Below are positions 32,590 to 44,250 of a stretch of DNA of 45,857 nucleotides, in pieces; position 1 is the stretch's first letter, and each line of letters opens with the position of its first letter. This DNA comes from Polytrichum commune (taxonomy: Eukaryota > Streptophyta > Polytrichopsida > Polytrichales > Polytrichaceae), in NCBI GenBank assembly GCA_950295325.1, contig OX485809.1:32194144-32240000 (forward strand), written 5' to 3'. Position numbers and translations under genes: made by a program. Below the pieces are notes generated by a model that was not told the origin of the DNA, made no database searches, and saw only the letters and a list, made by a program, of their open reading frames with translations.

Positions 32590-32800
32590 CCATGTATTTG
32601 ATTGATATGTGGTTTGTTGAGGATGAAAGAGACACATGCTTAAAAGAGCTTGGACCATGTTTTCAAATATTAATAACTACCCTTACAATCAATAATGAAC
32701 ACAATTGGGATGCCCTACGTGTTCAATTAAGAAATCAACAAACATGCACCTCCAATAACTACAACTACATCAAGAGAGGTTCGATTTTCAATCCAGTTTT
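32590..32800 (+). repeat. dispersed repeat B, diverged
   Basis: Parallels the copy at 32088: CAATAATGAACACAATTGGG, AACAAACATGCACCTCCAAT, then CATCAAGAGAGGTTCGATTT against CATGGGAGGTCTGATTTTCC. After it both run into GATTTGCGAACGCAAC-like and GCTGATGCAACGCAAG-like sequence, so the two are paralogous segments about 500 bp apart. Confidence 0.55.
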
Positions 32801-33464
32801 TGCAAATGTTTCACTGTAGATTTGCGAACGCAACACAAGTTTAATTGTGTATATCTAATCGATAGAAGTTAGAGAACATGAAAATCAAACCAAAGAGGGA
32901 GAGAGAGGAGGGGGGGGGGGGGATAGGGGCGGGTCAAGGTCCGGTCAAAGTGGGCGTAAGCCCAATGGGCTTGGGCCTGTCGTCCTTCAAGGATTGTTGC
33001 TTTAGCTAGCATGTGCTTGAGTGCAATTGAGAACATGCCTTCGGAGCCGATGAGTCCCTTGTTTTATGCGCATCCTCTTTGATCGGCAGCCGAGTTAATG
33101 AATAATATTCTATCTTTCACACAAATCGAACCTCGCACTCACCATCCATCATCTTCCCCAAATATTCCACTCCAAAGTTTTTGAAGATTTGAAATACTAG
33201 GGCATAGGGGCCTTATGTGGTCACTCTTCTTGATCGGACATTCACATTTGAGTAGATTTTGGGAAGACTTCCAATACACATCAAGAAAAATGTGTTATGA
33301 GGAGGTTAATCCTTATTACGAGCATATGAGACCTAAGCAACTTGTCTTGTGTTGGAGAGTTTTCTTTACAAATCTACTGCGATGATACATTATTATACTA
33401 TTAACGACACAAGACGATTTTCACCGATCCAAAACAAGTTGCCTGAGGCTGATATGTTTAGGGT

Positions 33465-33600
33465 TTATTCTATATTGAATAGTTAACATAATCAAGAGGA
33501 TTAAAGTTATCACTTCAAGAGAAAGAGAAAGAGAAAGAGAAAGAGATTGTTCACTTTGACCTCTTATGAAATATGCATCTCAACTCCAAATATGAAATTC
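33465..33600 (+). repeat. dispersed repeat B fragment with (GAAA)n-like tract
   Basis: TGAATAGTTAACATAATCAA, GAGGATTAAAG, an AGAGAAAGAGAA run at 33519-33547, then TTCACTTTGACCTC. Confidence 0.45.
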
Positions 33601-33703
33601 AAAATGACAATCTACACAATTAGCAACTGCTGATTAAATGAGACAATTCTTGTCCAATCCAACGACCAAAATGGTTTATGGAGTTGGAAGTGCCCACGAC
33701 AAA

Positions 33704-33780
33704 GCCATATGCCCCACTTGTTACTTTTGGTTGATTTTTGAAACTTGTTTCTTACAAAAGTAACAAGTGAGGCATATGGC
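33704..33780. repeat. 26-bp stem hairpin
   Basis: 33704-33729 and 33755-33780 are inverted copies with one mismatch; the loop is 25 bases. It is an isolated perfect hairpin with no transposon-like ends that I can see. Confidence 0.85.
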
Positions 33781-33982
33781 ATGTGAACTCTCATTGTAAC
33801 ACGCTCTTGAGGACAAAACTTGGGGCCGGTTCACATGGGGTCACAAATCCCACTCATGTTAGCAAGCCCCAACATGGAGGCAAAGTCCCAACTTTGAGCC
33901 TCAAGAATCCATTAAAATATGGCTCAGATCCGCTAAAGTCGTATCTTGATTATTTTATGCAAAACATTTCAAGATTTGTGAA

Positions 33983-34015
33983 GAGTTGGGTCTAGCTATT
34001 TGCTCGACCCAACTC
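33983..34015. repeat. small inverted repeat
   Basis: GAGTTGGGTC and GACCCAACTC form a 10-bp stem with a 13-base loop. Confidence 0.6.
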
Positions 34016-34330
34016 CCAACACAAGCCTTGAGCCTGACCCCGAAAAGTGTTGCCCTCTAGGCATCCATGGCATACTTGGGATTTAGGATTTGGGACCTCA
34101 TGTGAAGTGGTAACTCCCAACTTCCATGTTCTCAAAGGTTGAGATTACAAGGATTGACCTCAAGCGAATTGGGACTTAGGACTTGGGACCTTGTTGGATC
34201 TTGACCTTACAATACAGGTGGTGGTGACATAAAAACAAATTGTGCTCACTTAACACAATTTGCAAGTGCTACAATTAGGCTTCTATGGGACACAAATAGC
34301 CAACAATTTCTTGTTACCAACTGTGACTAA

Positions 34331-34478
34331 TAGCCCACCCACACTTCTTGGTGCGGGCCACCAGTGAATGGTTTCTACTAGCATTGGTTACATCTAGTGG
34401 CTAATTTGGAGCTAAAAGTGGCCCATGTTGGTAAGAGCCGTTCGATGGTGACCCACATTAGTAAGTGTGGGTGGGCTA
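34331..34478. mobile_element. foldback element J
   Basis: 148 bp. The ends are inverted for about 40 bp: TAGCCCACCCACACTT is perfect (16 bp), then an imperfect GTGCGGGCCACCA against GTGGGTCACCA. TA or TAA lies at both edges, so a TA target is possible. Confidence 0.65.
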
Positions 34479-34543
34479 TATGTAAGCATAAGCTACTTCT
34501 TGACGTAATTTTGTGTAAGTTAGAGATTAATTGAATTAACTTA

Positions 34544-35022
34544 GGGCCACTGTACACTAGAGCTTGAGGGTCCTTGCCCTGTGCTATACAAATTATGTGA
34601 TTGGTCAAGAAGTCGGAGACAATTCAAGTTCACTTCACACTAGACCTTGAAGGCACGAGGAACCAAATAAAATTGGAATGGATGAAAAATCTACATGGCA
34701 ATAAGTGGATAGTGTTTCATGGTTTACCAAATATTGCGTAGCCCATCAAAAAGAGGTGCATGATTAACACAAACTAGAGGTTGTGGCAATCGATTAAATT
34801 GTCATTGGCTCCTAGTAATATGACATTGTTGTGGTGGAAACCTAAACCCGACCGGATGTTGTGGTCCCTTAGCATGGTACACTTGCACTTTACAACTGGC
34901 TTGAGGGCCCATCAACTGCAAAATTAAAATTTATAATGACCATTGTATGGCCGTTGGATGATTTTCAAGGAGCCTTAGATTTCCATGGTTTTAACATTGG
35001 TCTACACTGTGTAAAGTGGCCC
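34544..35022. mobile_element. element E-type MITE, fourth copy
   Basis: 479 bp. Ends GGGCCACTGTACACTAGAG and (reversed) GGGCCACTTTACACAGTG, with TTA at 34541-34543 and 35023-35025. Confidence 0.75.
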
Positions 35023-35040
35023 TTAGCAACAAAAAGCTTA

Positions 35041-35433
35041 GGGCCATTGTAGACTACGGTGAAGAAGTGCACTAATTGGCCAAGAATTTCAGTCCAAGAC
35101 AAGGTTATTTGACGCAACGGTTGGTATGACGGACAAGATGGAAAAGCAATAGAAATGCATAAAAGTTGGAGTTCTCCAAAGGTCAAGTTCCTTGTCCGAG
35201 GGTTTGAGGTTGCCTAAGACACTTGACATCCAAATAACTCACCTAGCAAAAAAATGTTACCATGTTGGCATCCATGTCATTTTTGCATCCATGCGGGAAT
35301 TTCTCCACTGGAGAAGCCTTGGCCGTAGTGTAAGCCCTAGCTAATGAAGAATCCATTTCGTAGCCATTCATACTTCACTATACCCCTAAAATTCTTGACT
35401 GACGCACTTCTTCATCATAGTTTAAACCGACCA
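35041..35433. mobile_element. element E' MITE, copy 1
   Basis: 393 bp with inverted ends of about 45 bp (GGGCCATTGTAGACTACGG and, reversed, TGGTCGGTTTAAACTATGA, both continuing into GAAGAAGTGC). TTA lies at 35038-35040 and 35434-35436. It is only 18 bp from the previous element. Confidence 0.75.
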
Positions 35434-36226
35434 TTAACTTGTGGTGGCAGCAAAGATTAACAAAGTAACAATAGTTGCAACAACGGGGAGGAGACAAGTG
35501 AACAACAATAAATTAAAATAAATAAATAACTTTAATGTTTTTACATTGACATACGATGTCCATTCACCACCTCCTACCCATGGCCACATGGTACAGACTA
35601 CAATATATATCCACTCGGGGTTGCCAACTGGAAATTTCTACAAAATACGGTTCCAAGTCCGCTTCTGGCCTGCAAGCTTTTTACCCCACAAGATGGCAAT
35701 GCTAATTCATTCTTGACAACAATCTGGGTAGCCATGTCACAAAGGAAAACACGTGACCCTGAGCACTACGCCGTTTACAATATTCGGTGTCACTTACAAT
35801 TTGAAATTACTAAGTCATCATTTGGTGAAAAGTTATAGCAGCACATAACTCCAGATAGCAAGTGAATAAACGGTGTAGTAACATTGGTGTTTCTTTCACC
35901 AACGTGAATGTGAACATGTTAGGTTTGTAAATTTAAGATAGTATGCTAAACACGATTGATTTAGTGTCATATGGTATTTAATGTCACTATGGTAGTTTTT
36001 TGGATGACACTTCTTATGAATAAGTGTACAAATATTGGCATGGATGATGAATGAGCTCATCCGTTGGCCAAAACCCTACCTTCCCTTGTTAGCAACTTGT
36101 GATGAATTATTGTCATGGATGATTGAAATTTGAATGAAAAGTGACTTGTAAGTCACAGTAATCACAACACTGTACATCTATAATCCCCCAAAAAATTTAC
36201 AAGGAATGACAAATAATGTTGGGTTA

Positions 36227-36282
36227 ATATTTAGTGTTTACAATCAGTATTGGTGACACTAGATATCATATTTAGTGCAGTT
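36227..36282. repeat. element G relic
   Basis: ATATTTAGTGTTTACAATCA and GACACTAGATATCATATTTA are two ends of element G only about 20 bp apart, as if the interior had been lost. Confidence 0.5.
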
Positions 36283-38048
36283 TCTCGTAACATTGTAAGG
36301 TGTAATGCCAACTTCTTGGCAGGTGGGTTCAGTGGGAATGTTTAGTTTTCGCTTTTCCCTTAATTAGGGGGAGGGGGATGTAGGGTGTCTTTAGTTACCA
36401 TATGTGATTTTTGTGCAACACATATGTTATATACAGGTGATTCCTATGGTGTGACAAACCACATGCATATTTTAGGTGGATATGCCAAGTTCATAACATT
36501 ATTCAGATCCATAGCAATGTTATGTGGGAGTGATAGAATTTCACGTAGTATTTTTGCATATTTCCCACATTCGATCTTAAAGATGCTTCTAAAAATTTTG
36601 TACACATGGAATGTGATGTGTATGATGTAAAAATTTAAAAGAAAAGAGAAAACAAACAAACAAAACAAAACTCTTGAGGAAACCAGTGAGCAACACTTTA
36701 AGATTTCAAATGTGTTCATTTTAGTCTAAAAAAATCACTATGAGGATTACCTCGGGCTTCCGACCACTAGAATATATTGCCTCCATCTAGTGACCCCATG
36801 GCAAGACCATGCGATCTCCACAAAGAATCGAACGCGCAATGAATAATGTTATGTTCCTCATTTGGTGTGTTCATGTGGATTTTCACAATCTTCTAGGATC
36901 CCGATGTGAAATATATATATGTGTGCCTTACGTGGTCACTTGTCTTATGCAACTAGCTAGTTTGGGTTTGAATTGGAGTTTAAGCACTTAGAGATTGGTC
37001 AAATTTTAATGGTGTGTATATCGGAAGTGATCATGCCATTTGAACATAGTTGCACTTAAACCCACAACGAACTTTCGCTTTCATTCATGGAACTTGCCCA
37101 AAACTTGTCGCCAACAATGAAAGGGAGGAGCATAACCACTTTGAGATCACTTCCAATTGAAGAAGACACGAGGTTTGAATTCTCAATCACTTAGAGACTG
37201 CTTCCATAATTCCAATAAGTGCTTCATAGACAAAGTTTCAAGCACAAAAGACACGTGTGTTTGTTAACTACTAAGCACATGTGAAGATCACAAATGATCC
37301 CACTTGAATAGGTATTCAAGTAAAATTGTCCATTACAACCATCCGTTGCGGCTTGTCCATTGCAACTCAAGGCGAAAATTTTCATAATCAATTATTTTGG
37401 TTGTCTATCCGAGGATTCTTATTGTCGATCGGAGGATTTTGGTTGTATGTTGTTCAAAAACAACCTCAAACCTCTGGCTGACAACTGAAATGATACATTT
37501 TCTCGTTATGAGTTGTAATGGACAAGTTTTCTTCTAGTGTACATAATGCTTGCACATGTTCACTTAAAATCCCCCCCCCCCCCCTCCCACCCCCAAGGAT
37601 ATAATTTGTCCAACATTCCTAATGCAAGAGCTGGTGAGGAGATGATCACATCGGCCACTTCTGACATCATCCGTCAGCATCTCTAGCTGTAATAGTGTGA
37701 AAAATGATGGGCCAACATCTATTTCTCAACATAATCCCCAGCAATGTCACGGCTAGAACCGGACGGAAAGTTTGGTGTGATCAAGGCCTCAGGCTAAGGA
37801 AATCGTCAAGTACCCACATGAAAAGAAATCAAAACTTTCAACCCCACATGCAGACTTGTGCCATAGCCACCAAGATGCAGAGCAAACTTGGCCCTAAGTT
37901 ATCCTAAGCCACACGACGTAAAAGGCAGCTGCAAGTTAGGTTAATAATCATGGTGAGCTTCCCGAGGGTGGGCATGATAACTACTACAAAGTAGTTAGGT
38001 GGACTACCATTTTGCAAGTTTGAATCATGGCCATTATTACATAACCGC
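36283..38048. other. no gene recognised
   Basis: Holds one element K arm and C14 at 37571-37584. Nothing else was identified. Confidence 0.35.
36491..36530 (+). repeat. single arm of element K
   Basis: TCATAACATTATTCAGATCC and then AGCAATGTTATGTGGGAGTG match the left arm of the copy at 13007. The other arm is not recognisable within the next 150 bp. Confidence 0.5.
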
Positions 38049-38056
38049 AAGTCTAA

Positions 38057-38283
38057 CGATGAACGGGGATAGCCAACAGATAGTTACAGATGAAGTGGTT
38101 GAGTTGGAGAAATAAGTGGTCCAAGCTCAAGACTTCAGGCAAATTACCCATCATTTTAGAAGGATCTATCGAACATACCTTAAATTAATGATGAAAATCC
38201 GAAAGACCACGCAATATGTAACTGGGTGGACTTGGAAACAATGGGAGGTTGACCGATTATGTCCCAAAATCTCCCAGTCACCG
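38057..38283 (+). mobile_element. family A MITE
   Basis: Ends CGATGAACGGGGATA and (reversed) CGGTGACTGGGAGA. Target duplication AAGTCTAA (38049-38056) and AAGCCTAA (38284-38291), 7 of 8 bases. Confidence 0.75.
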
Positions 38284-38947
38284 AAGCCTAATGCCTCTAG
38301 GGAGATTTTGGGCATAAGGTAAACGAGGCTAATTCAATTCATTTCCTTAACATACACTTATTTTTGGCTTATAGTCGGTGGTACAATCGCTTTGATTTGG
38401 TGGGTGAGTAATGTATGGTGATTTAGCCGTCACCTTACATGATATTGTGTTAGTCACCTTCACAACAATCAAACTACACCCACCATCTTCCATAATGAGG
38501 AGTGCTATCTACCAAGCTATGATATGCTTGATTTTTGTGCCCTAGGTGGGCAAATTCGGAGGTGGCATTTGGTTGTGAGGTGCTGACCAACTTGTGTTAT
38601 GGGTATTCTATACTTTATAAAAATAAATTGGCAACATGTTATCTTACATGTGACCACCTTAGAGACATGACATCAATATTGGCATTAAACTTGGTTTTCG
38701 TTGGCAAATGACCCATGTTAGAATCTGCTAGTGGCATCGTCCACTTACACAACATTGAACGATGGAATTGTTCCCCCCTGTACCACATTGGGAAGTAGAG
38801 AATCTTTGGTTCCAAAGTCTAGATCAACACCTTCCTCAACTTCGATTTCAACTTTGATTTCAACTTCGTTGGTCATGGGATGCTATTGCTAGCATGCTCA
38901 AGCTTCTAATGCTCGAATCCATCAGCTGAATGATTCCACAAAGTTGG

Positions 38948-39175
38948 ATGTGTCCACATTAGCCCTCATCTACCTTAATCGGTCAAGATCCTGGTGCTTT
39001 CAAGTCCAACCGGTTACATGTTGTGGTCGTTTTATTTTCTTGATTAATTTGAGATATATTATGTAGATTCTTCTAAAATGATGGGCAAAATTCCTGAAGT
39101 CTTAAACTTGAACTAGTTATTTCTCAAACTCAACCAATTCATTTGTATCTAGAGGTCAGTTCTCCCCGTCCATTG
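38948..39175 (-). mobile_element. family A MITE
   Basis: Reverse copy. The right end (TTCTCCCCGTCCATTG) and the CAAGTCCAACCGGTTACATG box are clear. The first 40 bases are diverged and I find no convincing target duplication. Confidence 0.65.
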
Positions 39176-39229
39176 CTTCTAACTGAAAGTTAGAGCATCA
39201 TAATTCCTTCTTGAGTAAAGGATAATCCA

Positions 39230-39620
39230 TTGGGTAGGATATGCATGTCTTAAACGGGCACTCTTTTTTGTTTGCACACACTTCTCATATGATATGGAAA
39301 TATATTTAGTGTGAGATGATTGGCCACTCTCCTCATGAATGTCGGAGCTCAAACGAACATCCAATTCACTGTCAAAGTGAGGGCTCTCTTAGTTATCAAA
39401 TTGATCATATAGGTTATTCCCCCTCCCCCACCCCTCCCGATTATGTTAATTGTTGTGTCTACAATGGTTAACAAATATTTATCACGTAGTCCAATCTCTC
39501 TCCAACACATTTTTTAATGGTGGTTGTTTCGAGATTCACATCCAATCATACAACACTAAAATATACGTGTTTATTTAAAATTAGCCATCAAATTAAGCAC
39601 ATCTATTTTATTCCAACCCA
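39230..39620 (-). repeat. dispersed repeat B
   Basis: CCACTCTCCTCATGAATGTC, CACTGTCAAAGTGAGG, the C-rich stretch at 39419-39443, CGATTATGTTAATTGTTGTG and AATTAAGCACATCTATTTTA mark it. Confidence 0.6.
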
Positions 39621-41754
39621 ATTAAAAACCAAGGATTTGTGGAAGCCATGTAAGTTGAAGATGGAAATGTTGGAAACACCTTATAAATTAGAAATCCCTT
39701 CTTAAAGCAAGTTTAGTCCCGGAATTAGTGTCAAAGTCTAGTGAGGCTGACTTAAAAGAATTGGCCATAAAACCTACAAATTGTAAGTTTTTGCCAACCC
39801 CTCTACATGGTTGCAAAGAAGCCCGACCCTAAGTTACCGGCATTTTTATATGACCAAAAAGCGGCCATCTTTGCCAAAGGTGAAAATCTTTTGTGGTATG
39901 AAAGAAGTAACCATCTCCCATAGGATCATGATTTATGGTTGTCAAAATCGAGGACTTCCTCCAGGCAAATAACAACATGAAATGTTAGGTCATCTCTCTC
40001 TTGGCATGCCAACACCATATGTGCCACTTAGAAGCATGAAACTTATCATGGACCTTAAACATTTGTGAATGAATGCTTGACATTGTTGTTGATCCCTTGC
40101 CTTTCCCCTCACGTGATAGATAGTTGCATCCAATAGCCAATGTAGCTTCTTTACTGTTCACATGGAAAAACCTTTTAAGGCGTGTAAAAAGGCTCTAAGG
40201 TAGCCATTCCGAGTTCTAAGGCATGTGGTCCTGTTGTGATCTATTTTAAACTCCAAGTCTTTTAATATATCACATGTATAGAGGTTTCCAGTTAAGGTAA
40301 ACACATCTTATAATTAATCGTTGACCTTATTTATACACCTACTTTTGGGGTCAAAATTGTTCAATATCCTCTAAGTGAAACATTCCTAGTGTTATTTTAA
40401 GGATCAAAACAACATCTCATTGGTTGGAATAACCAAAAGTTCACTACTCAACAATCTCTAGCTCTAACCATTTTCTTAAGGACATCTTTGTAACCACTTG
40501 AGAAGATCACATATATGCACTTTGAGAACGTGTCAGAATTTAAAGTTTACCGTGGTCCCATGGTGATATGTACAAACTATTGTCGAATAATTTGTTCATT
40601 CTCATAATTGCATTTCAACAAATACTCATGGGTTTTTTCACAAAATTGATTTTTTTTTACGAATTGATAATTTTTATAAGTCTCCACAAATCCAAGAACA
40701 ATATACTCAATGTTGATATTACCATGGTATTATGGCTACAATCACCCTTAATCTCATTTCAATGACATTGCTAATGAACTGGTTTTTTTCCTAGGATTTA
40801 GTGCACATTGATTCTAAGCCAAACCTCCTCTGAGTAACCACAATAGACTTGTCCACCTTAGGAAGGGTGACCAAATTAGGTCTGAGGTATGTGCATGTAA
40901 TTTGGTTTGTTTTCCATGTTCACCAACTTATGTAGATTAGCTTCACACAACAAAAATAGAGTTGCATGAATATCGAATCTACGATAAAACACTAGCAAAG
41001 ATCGATGTGAAAATTGGACCTCCTTGTTAATGTAGAATTTAGCATTGTGTTTTAAGGACATAAATATCTATAATAAACCAACCTGTCAAGAACTGACTAG
41101 TTGGTCACAAATCGTTGAAAGCGCAGAAAATGTCAGTTTACTAGTTGACATCAAACATGACATAATGCAATTTTTTGTTAGAACGTCCACTCGTTGGGTT
41201 TTTACTGTTTTATTATTGAACAATCTATTTATTTTTTATGACCTCAACGTGCCAGCTGGTCATGAACTGGATAGAGGGCAAAAACGTGTCAGGACAACTA
41301 GTTACAGTGTTTTGATAAGGTGGCAACCTACCAAGTTGACCCACCTAGTATGTAGTTGTTTTGAAGTATATAAGGATTGTCCTACAACCTTTTGGCTCTC
41401 TTAGTTCACATATGCAAAGATAGTTTAGATTCTTAGAGAAGGTGTGTATGCTTGTGAGTTTTAGATCTGGACGGGTAGCATCTTGGAAATGTGTGGCAGT
41501 CGGAATGGACAACAATATGGAAAAACAAACACTAAAGGGTTGAACGAAGGATCTAAAGAGTAGAATCGTTGTTGGTATTCTATTTTACTGCTTTTCTTGT
41601 AAGCTAACATAGTCCTTAGTGTGGACAAATAGAAGGTGTTGAATGTGTTACTAAAAGTGTGCATCGATCAACTTCTGTTGTATTACCTAGGGGTAGAGGG
41701 GGTGGGTATGCATGGACATGAGACTCATGGGAGGATGTCCGGAGCAAGTGGTGA
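39621..41754. other. unassigned, possible old retroelement
   Basis: The minus strand of 40100-41060 has several open stretches that run on in changing frames, as in a decayed coding sequence, but no motif is recognisable. Repeated AACGTG-AGCTGGT-like words at 41100-41300 resemble those of the tandem array that follows. Confidence 0.25.
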
Positions 41755-42150
41755 GAATGACATGAAAATTGTACCATGGGTTAGTAGAAGTTTAGAGAGG
41801 TCGGATCTGGAGTCGGTTTGCGAAAACCACCTCTGGAAGTTGGCCGATCTAACCGAAAATGCTAGCTGGTCGGCAACATGAAAGTGGTTAGAATGACTTG
41901 AAAACTCTACCATAGGTTAGTATAATGTTGGAGAGGTCAAATCCAAACTCGATTAGCAAAAACCACCTCCGGAAGTTGGCCGATCTAACCAAAAACGTCA
42001 GTTGGTTGGAAATATGAAAGTGGTTAGAATGACCTGAAAACACTACCATAGGTTGATAGAAGGATACAAATGCCATATCCAAGCTTAGTTTGTGGAAATG
42101 ACCTCCAGAAGTTGGTCGATTAGGCCAAAAACGTGAGCTGGTAGGTATTG
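41755..42150. repeat. tandem array, three 136-bp units
   Basis: Units start at 41755, 41891 and 42027 with GAATGACMTGAAAA. Each holds ACCATRGGTTRRTA, a GGAAGTTGGCCGATCTAACC box and an AGCTGGT-like end. No open frame spans the array. Confidence 0.85.
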
Positions 42151-42368
42151 TTTAGAGCATATTTTCAAGCCTTAAACATAAGTTTTAGGATATTATACGT
42201 TGGAGGAGCATTCTTGGGATGAAGGACTAGCTTGGGAGGTGTTTTTGCAAGGCTTGACGCGACTAGCGGAGAACTAAGCTTAGTTGATGGAGCAAGGAAG
42301 GAGTGCGAAAACCCATTAACACTTCCCTAATGTAATTATGGTTATCATAAGTGCATAGAATACATGTC

Positions 42369-42408
42369 AGTCCCACAAAACATTGTTATGGATATGAATA
42401 ATGATATG
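42369..42408 (-). repeat. single arm of element K
   Basis: AGTCCCACAAAACATTGTTA and then GGATATGAATAATGATATG match the right arm of the copy at 13007. Confidence 0.5.
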
Positions 42409-42770
42409 TAAGTAGAAGTGTAGTAGTGAATAAAACCTTGAGACACATAATCGAATCTCTTTGAAAACATGTCTCGTTATAGTATCTGTTGTTTGAACAT
42501 ACATTTAGAGGTCCAATTAAGTATGGTAACCATATAGCACCTGCGTACCACCTTACATGCATACACCTTATTATAATATCCATCTTATGGAACCCTGGCA
42601 ACAGTCGAGGCCCATACTTTGACACTTACACCGCCATTTCCTGATCCGATGAATCTCACTTGCTGTAAGTTTATCTCCGAGCCTGCATACTTAAGAAGCC
42701 CAGGAGGCGTTATGTTGTGGCCCGGCTCCAAATTCCTAGGCGCGGTTATGTGCAAGTACTTAGCCAACAA

Positions 42771-42990
42771 CAAATGAACTTGTGTGGGGGGAGAACCGAC
42801 AGGTAGTTACAGATGAACTGGTTGAGTTTAAGAAATAATCGGTTCAATCTCAAGACTTTAGGAACATTATCAACTGATCTAGAGGAAATCACAAAACATT
42901 CAAATACTGAAAGATGTCAACATGTAATTGGTTCATGTTGGAAATAATAGAAACTCGCCTGATCATGCCCAAAAATATCCTAGGACACTA
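42771..42990 (+). mobile_element. family A MITE
   Basis: Starts CAAATGAACTTGTGTGGGGGG, with a few inserted bases, and ends CTAGGACACTA. GCCAACAA (42763-42770) and GTCGACAA (42991-42998) match at 6 of 8 positions; both differences are transitions. Confidence 0.65.
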
Positions 42991-43005
42991 GTCGACAAGA
43001 GCCGA

Positions 43006-43402
43006 GGGCCAGTTTAGACTACGGTGAAGAAGTGCACAGGTCGATCAAGACTTTCTATTCATGATAAGGCTATTTGAGGTAACGGTTGGTGTGATGGACA
43101 AGATGGATGGAAGTAAAGAAAAAAAGGGCCTCGAGTTGGAGTTCGCAGGAGGTCAAGTTCCTCGTGTGAGAATTTGAGATTGCCCAAGAAACTTGGCCTC
43201 CATAGAACTCCCCTAGTAGAAAGTGTTGCCATGTTGGCATCCATGTCATTTTCTCATCCCTGCTTGAAATTCTCATCTGGAAGAGTCTCGATTGTAATGA
43301 ACACCCTAGCCAATGAAGAACCCATTTCGTAGCCAACCATAATGCTCCATTTTCCTAACAACCTTGACCAATGCACTTGTTCACCGGAGTCTAAACTGAC
43401 TA
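43006..43402. mobile_element. element E' MITE, copy 2
   Basis: Paralogue of the copy at 35041 along the whole length, e.g. TGCCATGTTGGCATCCATGT and AACCCATTTCGTAGCC. Ends GGGCCAGTTTAGACTACGG and (reversed) GTCAGTTTAGACTCCGG. It begins 15 bp after a family A copy. Confidence 0.75.
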
Positions 43403-43689
43403 AACCGTAGTGTAAGTAGTTAGGTTAAGGGCGGGCGTGGGAGGAGATCTGTAGAGACAAAGGCACTTGATGTGTGGCAGTTGGAAAGGCAGGCTAACTC
43501 GTGGGGCTAGCTTAGCTTAGCGTAGTGTAGCTTATTAGCCACATAGCTGCCGCTAATGCGACAAGTGACCAACTTCCCAAGGTGTCAAGTAAAACAATCT
43601 GTAGCACTAACGAACTGGAACTGAATAAAATCATTAACCGATAACACACATCTCACTGACACCTATCATGTGTGGAGAGCCGCCAATTA

Positions 43690-44250
43690 CCCTCCAAACA
43701 TACTTTTAGGTCGCCTGTTTTGAAACACATGATGCTTGGGTACGTGACGCCTTAATTTTGTTTATTATGTCTTCTCAAAGGCAAGTACTACTTTAGCATG
43801 CGAGGTGGACTCGCTTGCATGGGTAGGTGATCTACACGTGTAGTTGGTAACATTGGCTTCTCATGTCGAAGGCAAAGCAGGTCTTGAATGGACACTCTTC
43901 ACTCTCGCCACCCAACTCCCATAGGATTAGGAAACACACTAGTCGTGTGAGATGATGATTAGTGAATCCAAATCGTGCGTAATGCTATTTTTCTCGTGGT
44001 GTTTAGGAGCTTGTATGAATATTCTATCAATTGCCAAAGTCAAGATTCTCTAAGTCGAATTAAATGGTCATATACTTTAGGTTCTCCTGATTACGTTGAC
44101 AATTATGTTAACAAAATTTGAATGCACAATCCAATCTCTTTGCAACACATGAAGTTTTTTAAGTCTCGTGGCTAGATTCACGTCCAACCATACGCCACTC
44201 AAATACAGGTGTTTGTTTAAGATCATCGACTTAATTTGGCACATCTCCCT
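43690..44250 (-). repeat. dispersed repeat B, one long or two overlapping copies
   Basis: TGTTTTGAAACACATGATGC at the left, then GTATGAATATTCTATCAATT, GCCAAAGTCAAGATTC, GATTACGTTGACAATTATGT and CACTCAAATACAGGTGTTTG. Confidence 0.55.

Noticed and set aside
33983-34015. Hairpin as a transcription terminator
   Set aside because: No T run follows and the window is eukaryotic, where this structure has no such meaning.
38903-38910. CTTCTAAT as left target duplication of the family A copy ending at 39175
   Set aside because: Matches CTTCTAAC after the right end, but lies about 40 bp outside the expected left end.
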